This document shows positions 7,403 to 14,853 of a DNA stretch of 22,555 nucleotides, piece by piece. The notes beneath the pieces are model-generated. The model searched no databases and had not been told where the DNA came from. It saw only the letters and a list, made by a program, of their open reading frames with translations. The translations under genes were made by a program, and so were the position numbers. The first letter of the stretch is position 1. Each line of letters opens with the position of its first letter. This DNA is from Acidobacteriota bacterium (lineage in GTDB: Bacteria; Acidobacteriota; Terriglobia; UBA7540), in the NCBI GenBank assembly GCA_003165615.1, contig PLWR01000260.1, forward strand, positions 1 through 22,555. The letters run 5' to 3'.

Positions 7403-8365
7403 CTAGCGTCGCCCACGGATTTCCTCCTGGACCCGGCCCTTCCATTCGGCGCTTTCCCAGTAGGTGAGCCAGAGATAAAACGTGGCGTAGCTTCGCCAGC
7501 CTTTCCATGCCCGCGCTATTTTGTGCACGCGTTCGGGGGTTGGCCGTTTGCGCAATCCGTAGAAATAGTGGATGACTTTCTGCAAACCCACGTCGGCGGC
7601 GGGCAGGCAGTCCAGATGCCCTAGCGCACGCAATCCCACATATTGCGCCGTCCAATGCCCCACACCTTTCAGCTCCAGAAGCTTTTCGTGGGCCGCTGAC
7701 GGATCGAGTTCTCTTAGGTTTTCAGGGTTGAGCGTGCCATCGAGGGCGAGGCGGGAAATGGCGATAATGTAGCGGGCCTTTGGACCGGAAACCTGAAGGG
7801 GCAGCAGTTCGCGCGGGGTGGTCGCGGCCAGCTTGGCGGGCTCCGGAAACGCGCTATATCGTTGCCCATCGAACGCCACCGATCGCCCGTATGTGTCAAT
7901 CAGCACCTTCTTCACTTTGTACGCGAACGACAGGTTTACTTGCTGTTCGATGATGGCGGAAGTGAGAATTTCATAGACTCGCGGCGCTTGGGGCACGCGC
8001 ATGCCGCGGAAGTGAACGATGAGTTGGCGAAGCACCCGGTCTTCCTCTGCCAGCGCGTAGAAAGGCTGCAGGTCAAGGTCCGTGGAGAATTGGCGCGCCA
8101 CCGCTGCGGTAACGGCGCGACGCGCGCGATCATTGTCCGGCCCCGCCAAAATCCGAACTCGCAGCGCAGGCTTGTCCGGGTCTCCTTCCTCACCCACTCC
8201 GTAGAGAATCAGTTCCTCGCCGAATTCCAGCACGCGGCGGTATTCGCCGTCCACAAAGTAGTCGAGCAAGGGGGCGAACTGCCTCCCATTGAGCAAAGCG
8301 GGCGGGCTCAGAATAAATCGCAGCGACTGAGCAAAGTTAAAGGGCGCGCGTGGATGGATAAGCAT
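7403..8365 (-). CDS. AlkA-like DNA-3-methyladenine glycosylase
   Basis: This is predicted to excise alkylated bases (N3-methyladenine and related lesions) in base-excision repair. The 320-aa product has an N-terminal AlkA-like half and a C-terminal HhH-GPD domain. The latter carries 'TSAIIEQQVNLSFAYKVKK' (135-153), the helix-hairpin-helix 'LKGVGHWTAQYVGLRALG' (232-249) and the catalytic Asp258 in 'LPAADVGLQK'. No Cys cluster follows, so there is no iron-sulfur site, which separates it from Nth and MutY. The start at 8365 (ATG) has a weak ribosome binding site. It is the first gene of a probable two-gene unit with the ATP-grasp gene. No ada or ogt gene is visible beside it, so alkylation-inducible control cannot be argued from context. 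Confidence 0.9.
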   Translation of the reverse strand: MLIHPRAPFNFAQSLRFILSPPALLNGRQFAPLLDYFVDGEYRRVLEFGEELILYGVGEEGDPDKPALRVRILAGPDNDRARRAVTAAVARQFSTDLDLQPFYALAEEDRVLRQLIVHFRGMRVPQAPRVYEILTSAIIEQQVNLSFAYKVKKVLIDTYGRSVAFDGQRYSAFPEPAKLAATTPRELLPLQVSGPKARYIIAISRLALDGTLNPENLRELDPSAAHEKLLELKGVGHWTAQYVGLRALGHLDCLPAADVGLQKVIHYFYGLRKRPTPERVHKIARAWKGWRSYATFYLWLTYWESAEWKGRVQEEIRGRR

Positions 8366-8540
8366 AGATTCTCAAGTGTCCGCTCCATTTTGCCCTGAGG
8401 CGTCACGCCGCGCAAGGACTGGAATTAGCTGCCCACGGAAAAACACCTTCATGCTGTCAATGCGCAGGATGATAGCCGTAAAGTTTTTTCCCCCAACCGG
8501 AAAAGCCCACCCTTCCAAACACGCCACACGGAATTCGGGT

Positions 8541-8546
8541 TAGAAT
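8541..8546 (+). promoter_or_regulatory. Extended-TANNNT box placed for a leaderless transcript
   Basis: TAGAAT ends 7 bp before the ATG at 8554, and no Shine-Dalgarno sequence lies between. This spacing is the pattern seen for leaderless mRNAs in several phyla. No good -35 element is visible at 16-18 bp, so the call is tentative. Confidence 0.35.
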
Positions 8547-8553
8547 TGCTGCA

Positions 8554-9762
8554 ATGAAGACGCAAACCATCGCGATCATCGGGGGCGGGCCGGCGGGGGC
8601 CACGGCTGCGGAAAAACTGGCGCGAGGATGGGGACTCGGCAGTCCAGGTGGCAGCGGGCATCGCGTTCTCGTCTTCGAAGAAAAAATCGGCTGGGAGAAA
8701 CCCTGTGGGGGCGGGCTCAGTCACAAAGCCTTGCGGCGTTATCCTTTCCTGACGGAGGCGACGAGTGGCGCGAAGTTGCTGCACGACGCAGAGTTCATTG
8801 CGGCCACGGGGACGGCAATGCGTTTTCACTTGCGTGCGCCCCTGGCGATTTATTCCCGTGCTACTTTGAATCGATTGCTTCTGCGGCGCGCTGAGGACGC
8901 AGGCGCGGAAATTGTGAATGACAGAATTGTGGAGCTGCGGCGAAGGGACTCCGGCTGGGAAGTTGCCGGCCGCGGGAAAACCTATCGCGCGGATTTTGTG
9001 GTGCTCGCGGCGGGTGCGCGCACGCGGCTGCGGCAGGCGTTGACAGAAAATTTCCTTCCGCGCGATTTCATGCTGACCTTCGGTTACTACCTGCCCGTCC
9101 CGTGCGAGCTGCTGCGAGTGCAGTTTTACGAGAAGTTTGAAGGGTACGCCTGGGCCTTTCCACGCCCGGACCATGTCTCCGTGGGCATCGGCGCCAAGGT
9201 GGAAGAGGGAACCATGTCTGCGCTCCGCGAGCGTCTGGGTGCATTCATGCGAAAATCTGGCTACGCTCCGGATCCGGAGAGAATATTCAGCCACTTGCTG
9301 CCATCCCTTTCTGTGGAAAGCTGGGGAAGTCTGCGCCTCGAGGGGCCGGGATGGGCCTTGGCAGGAGATGCCGCCGGCTTGGTGGACCCCGTTACGGGCG
9401 AAGGGATTTATTACGCCATGCGTTCCGGAGACCTGTTGGCGGAGGCTCTGCTGGAAGGTCTCCCCCAGATTTACTCCGAGCGGGTGCGCAACGATTTCGG
9501 CCGATCATTGGCGCTGGGAGCGCGGATGGCGCGCATGTTCTATCACGGGGAGTTTCTCGGTGGCGGCGTTACCACACGCATGATAGAGTTCGGAGCGCGT
9601 AGCCGCAAGCTTCTCGAGGTCATGCAGGATCTCATTGAGGGCACGCAGTCCTATGCGGGGCTCCTTGCCCGCCTGCAAATGGCCATGGCCCGCACGCTGC
9701 TGGACGTGGGCGTGGGGCGGCTGCGCGAGGCGTTCGATCCGCCGCCCGCGACTCAAGGCTGA
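8554..9762 (+). CDS. Geranylgeranyl reductase family FAD-dependent oxidoreductase
   Basis: This is a flavoprotein of the geranylgeranyl reductase / p-hydroxybenzoate hydroxylase fold, which reduces isoprenoid double bonds (chlorophyll phytyl tail, menaquinone, archaeal-type lipids) or oxidises related substrates. The 402-aa product has the dinucleotide-binding 'IAIIGGGPAGATAAEKLA' (6-23), the family's 'EKPCGGGLS' near residues 48-56, and the second FAD motif 'GWALAGDAAGLVDPVTGEG' (266-284). About ten extra Gly/Ser residues (roughly 26-35) interrupt the usual short loop before the second Rossmann strand 'HRVLVFEEK'. The ATG at 8554 has no ribosome binding site. hemL follows after 71 bp on the same strand. 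The physiological substrate is unknown; quinone or lipid modification is as likely as any pigment role. Confidence 0.88.
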   Translation: MKTQTIAIIGGGPAGATAAEKLARGWGLGSPGGSGHRVLVFEEKIGWEKPCGGGLSHKALRRYPFLTEATSGAKLLHDAEFIAATGTAMRFHLRAPLAIYSRATLNRLLLRRAEDAGAEIVNDRIVELRRRDSGWEVAGRGKTYRADFVVLAAGARTRLRQALTENFLPRDFMLTFGYYLPVPCELLRVQFYEKFEGYAWAFPRPDHVSVGIGAKVEEGTMSALRERLGAFMRKSGYAPDPERIFSHLLPSLSVESWGSLRLEGPGWALAGDAAGLVDPVTGEGIYYAMRSGDLLAEALLEGLPQIYSERVRNDFGRSLALGARMARMFYHGEFLGGGVTTRMIEFGARSRKLLEVMQDLIEGTQSYAGLLARLQMAMARTLLDVGVGRLREAFDPPPATQG

Positions 9763-9833
9763 TTGACCCTTAACCCGGCGTCTGCGCCGCGATACGAAAG
9801 CATCGATCCGCATATCAAACAGGAAGCAGATTC

Positions 9834-11120
9834 ATGCCGACCAAATCACAGGAACTTTTCGCCAAAGCCCGTCGCCTTATGCCGGGCGGAGTAAATTCGC
9901 CGGTGCGCGCATTCCGGGCGGTGGGCGGCGATCCCCTTTTCATGGCTAGCGGCAAAGGCGCAATGATGACCGACGTCGATGGCAGGAGTTACATCGACTA
10001 CGTGCTCTCCTGGGGGCCCCTCATTTTGGGGCATGCCCACCCGGAGGTGGTGGAAGCGCTGGCGAAAGCGGTGGAGGCGGGGACGAGTTTTGGCGCCTGC
10101 ACGCCGGGTGAAGTGGAATTGGCGGAGCGCATTTTGGAGGCCTGTCCCTCCATGGAACGAGTCCGGCTGGTGAATTCCGGCACGGAGGCCACGCTTTCGG
10201 CCCTGCGCGTGGCACGGGCGGCGACCGGACGCGACAAGATTTTGAAATTCGAAGGCTGCTATCACGGTCATGGAGATAGTCTGTTGGTGAAGGCGGGTTC
10301 GGGAGTGGCCACTCTGGGCTTGCCCGACAGTCCCGGCGTGCCGCGGGCGCTGGCAGAACTGACCGTGACGGTGCCTTTCAACGACACGGCGGCGCTGGAG
10401 GAAGCATTCCGCGTGCATCGCATGGAACTGGCGGCGGTGATCGTGGAGCCGGTGGTGGGCAATATGGGGTGCGTGCCCCCCCACCTGGGCTTCCTGGAAA
10501 GACTTCGCGCCTTGACGCAGGAGCAGGGAACCGTCCTGATCTTCGACGAGGTGATGACCGGCTTTCGTGTTGCCTACGGCGGCGCCCAGCAGCTCTACAA
10601 GATTGATCCTGACATGACCACGCTGGGCAAGGTCATTGGCGGCGGTTTGCCCGTGGGAGCGTACGGCGGCAAAGCACCCTTGATGGATCTGGTGGCCCCG
10701 GCCGGACCGGTTTATCAAGCAGGAACCCTTTCGGGAAACCCCTTGGCAGTTGCGGCAGGGCTGAAGACACTTGAAATCCTGCGGCGCCCCGGGATCTATG
10801 AGCGACTGGATTTGCTGGCCGATAAACTGACCAGTGGGTTGGCTACGGAAGCGGCGAGGCTGGGGGTGGCATTGACGGTCAACCGCGTCGGCTCAATGTT
10901 TACAGCCTTTTTTGCCCCGAGCTCTGTTACCGATTACGCCAGCGCTAAGAAAGCGGACGCATCGGCCTACGGACTCTTCTTCCGCTCCCTGTTGGAATCG
11001 GGCGTGTACTTTCCACCCTCGCAGTTTGAGGCGGCATTCATATCCACTTCCCACAGTGAAGGCGATGTGTCGGCGACCCTACAGGCGGCAAGTTATGCGT
11101 TTGCCGGAATGCGGCCCTGA
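9834..11120 (+). CDS. hemL: Glutamate-1-semialdehyde 2,1-aminomutase
   Basis: HemL converts glutamate-1-semialdehyde into 5-aminolevulinate, the last step of the C5 route to tetrapyrroles. It is cytosolic, PLP-dependent and dimeric. The 428-aa product is the usual length. It shows '[13 protein letters not shown]' (15-27), '[15 protein letters not shown]' (114-128), '[12 protein letters not shown]' (141-152), the PLP-ring Asp238 in '[11 protein letters not shown]' and the Schiff-base Lys266 in '[18 protein letters not shown]'. '[14 protein letters not shown]' marks the phosphate site of the partner subunit. The ATG at 9834 has AGGAAG about 8 nt upstream. It follows the flavoprotein gene closely and converges with the GH3 gene, with only 25 bp between stops. 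Confidence 0.97.
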   Translation: MPTKSQELFAKARRLMPGGVNSPVRAFRAVGGDPLFMASGKGAMMTDVDGRSYIDYVLSWGPLILGHAHPEVVEALAKAVEAGTSFGACTPGEVELAERILEACPSMERVRLVNSGTEATLSALRVARAATGRDKILKFEGCYHGHGDSLLVKAGSGVATLGLPDSPGVPRALAELTVTVPFNDTAALEEAFRVHRMELAAVIVEPVVGNMGCVPPHLGFLERLRALTQEQGTVLIFDEVMTGFRVAYGGAQQLYKIDPDMTTLGKVIGGGLPVGAYGGKAPLMDLVAPAGPVYQAGTLSGNPLAVAAGLKTLEILRRPGIYERLDLLADKLTSGLATEAARLGVALTVNRVGSMFTAFFAPSSVTDYASAKKADASAYGLFFRSLLESGVYFPPSQFEAAFISTSHSEGDVSATLQAASYAFAGMRP

Positions 11121-11145
11121 AGCGTGCCTTGGCGAGAATTCCGGA

Positions 11146-13362
11146 TCAGTGCCTGCTACTGATTCGGATTGCCGTGCTCAGCGGTGTGCTCTGGGATGAC
11201 CCGCCGACGTACACTTGATAATCACCAGGCACAAGTTCCCAACCATTCTTTTCGACATTAAAGATGGACAGATATTGCGGGTCGACCGTCACGGTGACGG
11301 TTTTGGTTTCGCCCTGCGCCAGCGGGATCCACTCCCAACCGATCAGGCGCTTGAATGGTTCACCGGCGACCGCCGGCAGCAGCGCGTACACCTGCGCAAC
11401 CTCCGCGCCGGCACGCTTACCGCTATTGGTGACGCGAAAGGTCACTTGCAAATTACTTTTCGGTTTGGCCGTGAGGTCCGAATAAGAATAGATTGTATAG
11501 GAAAGGCCGAAACCAAATGGGAATAGGGGTTCCTTGCCCGCAGCTTCATACCACTTGTAACCGACCTTCAGTCCTTCCTCATAGGTGACATCGAAAGGCG
11601 GGAGCTTGACATCCGCGTCTTCGTGTTCACCCACCGGCATGTACTGCATGCCGGGCAGGATGGGATGGGGCAGGTCCGCCTCGCTCTTGGGGAAGGTCAC
11701 CGGCAATTTCCCCGAAGGGTTAACATCACCAAAGATAATATTCGCAATGGCTTCAGCGCCGCGAATTCCCGGGTACCAGGTCTCCAGAATCGCACTGACC
11801 CTGTCGGCCCAGGGCATGGTTACAGGGCCGCCGTTTTCGAGCACGACGATGCAGTGGGGATTGGCGGCAGCCACCGCCGCTATCATCTGATTCTGGTTAT
11901 GGGGCAAGGAAAGGCTCCGCACATCGTAGCCCTCTCCCGTATGTTGATAGACGAACAGAATAGCGACCTCAGCCCCTGCTGCCACCCTGGCCGCGCGAGG
12001 GATGTCGGTGCCATCGTCGAATGTCACTTGCGCGTTCGGCAGCCGGGCGCGCATGACTTTAAGCGGGGAAGAAGGGTGCCAACTATAAAGACCGCCGGGG
12101 ACGGCGTTTCCCCCTGCGGGAGTGACTTGGTCGGAACCTGCACCTGAGAGCACACCGGCATCCGCATGTTCGCCAATGATCGCCAGCGATTTGACGCTGG
12201 GTGCCTTCAGGGGTAATTGGCTGTTGGCGTTCTTGAGCAGCACGGTGCCCCGTTCAGCGGATCGCTGCGCCACGTCAGCCCCCGTGAAGGGATTCACGGG
12301 GTGCAGCACCGGCGGGTCATCGAATACCCCCAGGGCGATTTCCGTTCGCAGGATTCGATGCACCATGTCGTTCAGCCGCTCCATAGGGACGTCGCCTTTT
12401 TCCACCGCCGCCTTGAGCGCACCTCCGAAATACGTTCCATCAGGCATTTCCTGATCGAGCCCGGCAAGGGCGGAGGGGACCGTGCTGTGCACAGCGCCCC
12501 AATCGGTCATGACCCATCCGGGAAAGTTCCAGGATTTCTTCAAGACGTCGGTGAGCAGGTCCGGATCCTGGCAGGTGAAGACGCTATGGAGGTGGTTATA
12601 GGCGCACATCACCGTACCCACATTCGACTCCTTGATGGCAATCTGAAACGCCAGGAGATCGGTTTCCTGCATGGCTCGTTTGCCGATATTGACGTTCATG
12701 GTCATGCGGCCGGTCTCCTGATCGTTCACCGCATAGCGGTTGATGTTGCCGATCACCCCCTGGGCCTGCGTGCCCTTCAATTCACTGCCCAGCATCTTTC
12801 CGATGAGGAGAGGATCCTCGCCCAGGCACTCGAAATTCCGCCCATTGCGCGGCTCGCGAATGAGGTTGGCGGTTCCGCACAGCGACACATTGAATCCAAG
12901 ATCGCGGATTTCCTTGCCCAACAGTGCCCCGAATTCATAAGACGCTTGCAAGTCCCAACTTGCGGCATTGGCCAAAGCCGAGGGTAGCGCCGTAGCGTAA
13001 CGCCCGGTGTACCCGATATTGGCGACACCGGACCTTCCATCGGACATCTGCAATGCGGGGATTCCCAGGCGGGGGACCCCCGGGACGGACCCCGCGCCGC
13101 CGAGCGATCCTTGCCGCGATGGTGCGCCCTGGTCTCCATGGACGAGAGAGAGCTTTTCATCCAGTGTTAATTGCTGGATCAACAGGTCGGCGCGCTCGTC
13201 AGGTGACAAGCTTTTGTCGGACCATGGCCCCTTCACCGCCGGCGCACGCGCCTGATCCGCCCATTCCTGTGCAAACGCCAAAGGCACGTGGGTCAAGAGA
13301 ATCCACGCAATGACCAGGATCATGGATAGGTTTAAGAAACGGTATGATGGGATTTCTTCCAC
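11146..13362 (-). CDS. Secreted family 3 glycoside hydrolase (beta-glucosidase-like)
   Basis: This is an exported GH3 enzyme predicted to release terminal beta-linked sugars from oligosaccharides. From the GTG at 13362, which has AGGAGA 7 nt upstream, it is 738 aa. A signal peptide ends near 'PLAFA/QEW'. The (beta/alpha)8 domain carries the nucleophile Asp287 in 'GWVMTDWGAVHS', and the second domain carries Glu477 in 'HTGEGYDVRSLSLP', the likely acid/base. The C-terminal third is a fibronectin-III-like domain ('VAQVYALLP...', 'VPGDYQVYVGGSS'). The usual Lys-His pair in the substrate-binding 'KHF/Y' motif is Asn208-Arg209 here ('INRYAVNDQE'). The methyltransferase gene lies upstream on the same strand. 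A longer start at 13401 (GTG) lacks a ribosome binding site. Confidence 0.93.
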   Translation of the reverse strand: MEEIPSYRFLNLSMILVIAWILLTHVPLAFAQEWADQARAPAVKGPWSDKSLSPDERADLLIQQLTLDEKLSLVHGDQGAPSRQGSLGGAGSVPGVPRLGIPALQMSDGRSGVANIGYTGRYATALPSALANAASWDLQASYEFGALLGKEIRDLGFNVSLCGTANLIREPRNGRNFECLGEDPLLIGKMLGSELKGTQAQGVIGNINRYAVNDQETGRMTMNVNIGKRAMQETDLLAFQIAIKESNVGTVMCAYNHLHSVFTCQDPDLLTDVLKKSWNFPGWVMTDWGAVHSTVPSALAGLDQEMPDGTYFGGALKAAVEKGDVPMERLNDMVHRILRTEIALGVFDDPPVLHPVNPFTGADVAQRSAERGTVLLKNANSQLPLKAPSVKSLAIIGEHADAGVLSGAGSDQVTPAGGNAVPGGLYSWHPSSPLKVMRARLPNAQVTFDDGTDIPRAARVAAGAEVAILFVYQHTGEGYDVRSLSLPHNQNQMIAAVAAANPHCIVVLENGGPVTMPWADRVSAILETWYPGIRGAEAIANIIFGDVNPSGKLPVTFPKSEADLPHPILPGMQYMPVGEHEDADVKLPPFDVTYEEGLKVGYKWYEAAGKEPLFPFGFGLSYTIYSYSDLTAKPKSNLQVTFRVTNSGKRAGAEVAQVYALLPAVAGEPFKRLIGWEWIPLAQGETKTVTVTVDPQYLSIFNVEKNGWELVPGDYQVYVGGSSQSTPLSTAIRISSRH

Positions 13363-13395
13363 GGATGTTCTCCTGAAGGTTCGCTCCTCGGCGGG

Positions 13396-13422
13396 GCGCA
13401 CCGTCCGCGGCCCGACGGTCGC
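13396..13422 (-). promoter_or_regulatory. Stem-loop in the GH3 leader
   Basis: ACCGTC (13400-13405) pairs perfectly with GACGGT (13414-13419). GCG at 13396-13398 and CGC at 13420-13422 extend the stem past a one-base bulge. It lies 34 bp upstream of the GH3 start at 13362, within the likely 5' leader. Its role is unknown. Confidence 0.35.
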
Positions 13423-13502
13423 ACATCATAACGCAGAACGGTTATTCGGCGACGTTCTTCCTCTTCCACCCTTCCTTGCTCGGCTCCCATCACTACTCGA
13501 TC

Positions 13503-13517
13503 CGCCCCCTCGGGGCG
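13503..13517 (-). terminator. Short GC hairpin after the methyltransferase stop
   Basis: CGCCCC/GGGGCG with a 3-nt loop lies 8 bp past the methyltransferase stop on the minus strand. It lacks the following U-run of an intrinsic terminator, so it may only stabilise the 3' end or slow polymerase. Confidence 0.3.
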
Positions 13518-13525
13518 TGCGGGCC

Positions 13526-14317
13526 TTATTCGCGCTTCGCGAAAATCACGATGTGTTGCGAGGGCAGCGATTCCACGGTCTGGACCCGCACAAACCCCAC
13601 CGCGCCCATTTCCTTGGAGAGCTGCTCCACGCTCATCTTATGCACTTCCTTGATGGGCACTTGAGGGTCTTCTTTTCGATACTCGACGAAGACCACACGC
13701 CCGCCGGGCTTCAGCGCTTCGCGGACCTTGGTCATGACCTCAAAGGGGTAGGCGAGTTCGTGGTAGACGTCTACCATCAGCACCACATCGACCCCGCCGG
13801 CAGGCAGATGGGGATCGGTCTCGCTGCCTTTCACTGCCTCCACGTTGATCACGCCTAACTGCGTGGCGCGCTGCCGAAGGATTTCGAGCATCTCGTCCTG
13901 AATATCAACCGCCAGCACCTTGCCCGTGTTGCCGACCTTCGCCGCCAGGCGGAACGTGAAGTAACCGGATCCCGCGCCCAGGTCTGCAACCACCTCTCCG
14001 CCGCGGAACTTCATGGAGTCAATCACCATCTCCGGGTGCTCCTCGTCCGCGCGTTGCGGTCGATCGAGCCATGCCATGCCACCCGCCCCCATGACTTGAG
14101 CGATCTCGCGACCCAGGTAGAATCGCCCCGTCCCGTTGGGGTCATGAATCGCCCGGACTTCATAGCGGGGTTGCGGATTCGAATCTTGCGCCCGCGCGAT
14201 GAGAACGGCCGGGGCAGCATGTGCTGCCGGAATTTGGTCTTTCCATGCCAGTGCGCCTGCGGCGATCAAGAAAACAGCGAGCGCTAGAGTAACCCGATGT
14301 CGTTGGAGATTGATCAT
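13526..14317 (-). CDS. SAM-dependent methyltransferase with N-terminal export signal
   Basis: This is a class I (Rossmann-fold) methyltransferase of 263 aa whose substrate is unknown. The SAM site is clear: 'VVADLGAGSGYFTFRLA' (109-125) for motif I, 'GKVLAVDIQDEML' (132-144) for the acidic ribose-binding residue, and 'PGGVDVVLMVDVYHEL' for motif IV. A conserved stretch, 'RFYLGREIAQVMGAGGMAWL' (65-84), precedes the domain. Residues 1-34 look like a signal peptide: two basic residues early, the hydrophobic run 'LALAVFLIAAGALAW', then 'AAHA/AP' as a plausible signal peptidase site. The ATG at 14317 has a weak ribosome binding site. It lies 163 bp upstream of the GH3 gene on the same strand. A secreted SAM enzyme is odd because SAM is cytosolic. 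Confidence 0.88.
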   Translation of the reverse strand: MINLQRHRVTLALAVFLIAAGALAWKDQIPAAHAAPAVLIARAQDSNPQPRYEVRAIHDPNGTGRFYLGREIAQVMGAGGMAWLDRPQRADEEHPEMVIDSMKFRGGEVVADLGAGSGYFTFRLAAKVGNTGKVLAVDIQDEMLEILRQRATQLGVINVEAVKGSETDPHLPAGGVDVVLMVDVYHELAYPFEVMTKVREALKPGGRVVFVEYRKEDPQVPIKEVHKMSVEQLSKEMGAVGFVRVQTVESLPSQHIVIFAKRE

Positions 14318-14519
14318 ATGAGCCTACGTATTGCCTCGGCGATCAATGGAACCACGCGTCGCTCTCGCCCCGAAGGGCCGGCTTCGCTGATGAGCCTGAA
14401 ACTTGAAATCCCCAGCGGCAAGATACCACGAACGCATCCCGTCTTGCGAAGGGAGTCCACGAAGGCCAGCGGGAAGAGAGCCCTTCGTATCTTCCGCTTG
14501 GGCAAGTTGACCCGATCCT

Positions 14520-14585
14520 CTCTGTGCCCTCTGTGTTTCAAAACTGTCAACGCTGAGGACGCAAAGTTTCTCTGGGGTCTCTGTG
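14520..14585. repeat. CTCTGTG-containing dispersed-repeat remnant
   Basis: CTCTGTG occurs at 14520-14526, 14529-14535 and 14579-14585. Between them lies sequence which on the minus strand reads 'AACTTTGCGTCCTCAGCG'. Together these match the look of the CACAGAG-type intergenic repeat that I recall from many bacterial genomes. No coding potential is seen. Confidence 0.6.
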
Positions 14586-14665
14586 TGAACCCCGGCTGCA
14601 CACTGTGGGCACGGAGGCGTGCCTCCCTCCGCGTGCGTCATTTCGGGAACATGCGGATTAAGCGA

Positions 14666-14694
14666 TTGACTTGTTGTAACGTCGATGATAGAAA
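14666..14694 (+). promoter_or_regulatory. Candidate sigma-70 promoter for the oxidoreductase operon
   Basis: TTGACT (14666-14671; 5 of 6 consensus bases) and TAGAAA (14689-14694; 4 of 6) are 17 bp apart. Transcription would begin near 14701 and leave an untranslated leader of about 150 nt before the ATG at 14854. Confidence 0.5.
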
Positions 14695-14853
14695 ATTTGG
14701 CATTGCGGCCGCAATCGACATTCCCGAGCGGTCAAAGGGCTTGGTAAACTGAAATCGCCGGGCGAATGGATTCGTGCCGATTCTAAATTGTTCCGCACGA
14801 AGCCGACCAAGTAGTGGACGCGTCCTGACGGCGCAGAATCGCGCTGCATTCTT

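Larger units (their letters stand above)
14318..14853. other. 536-bp gene-free stretch
   Basis: No gene is supported here. A 151-codon plus-strand frame (14297-14752) starts inside the methyltransferase gene, is rich in Arg/Ser/Thr, shows no recognisable motif and includes repeat sequence, so I treat it as chance. The stretch holds a dispersed-repeat remnant (14520-14585), a small palindrome (GGAGGC/GCCTCC, 14613-14626) and a promoter candidate (14666-14694). Confidence 0.6.

Noticed and set aside
8449..9294. 281-codon minus-strand frame opposite the flavoprotein gene
   Set aside because: It shows no recognisable motif and is antisense to a gene with clear FAD motifs.
9846..10718. 290-codon minus-strand frame opposite hemL
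   Set aside because: It is His/Arg/Gln-rich with no motifs, a shadow of a certain gene.
14297..14752. 151-codon plus-strand frame in the gap before the oxidoreductase
   Set aside because: It starts inside the methyltransferase gene, spans dispersed-repeat sequence, has biased Arg/Ser composition and no family resemblance.
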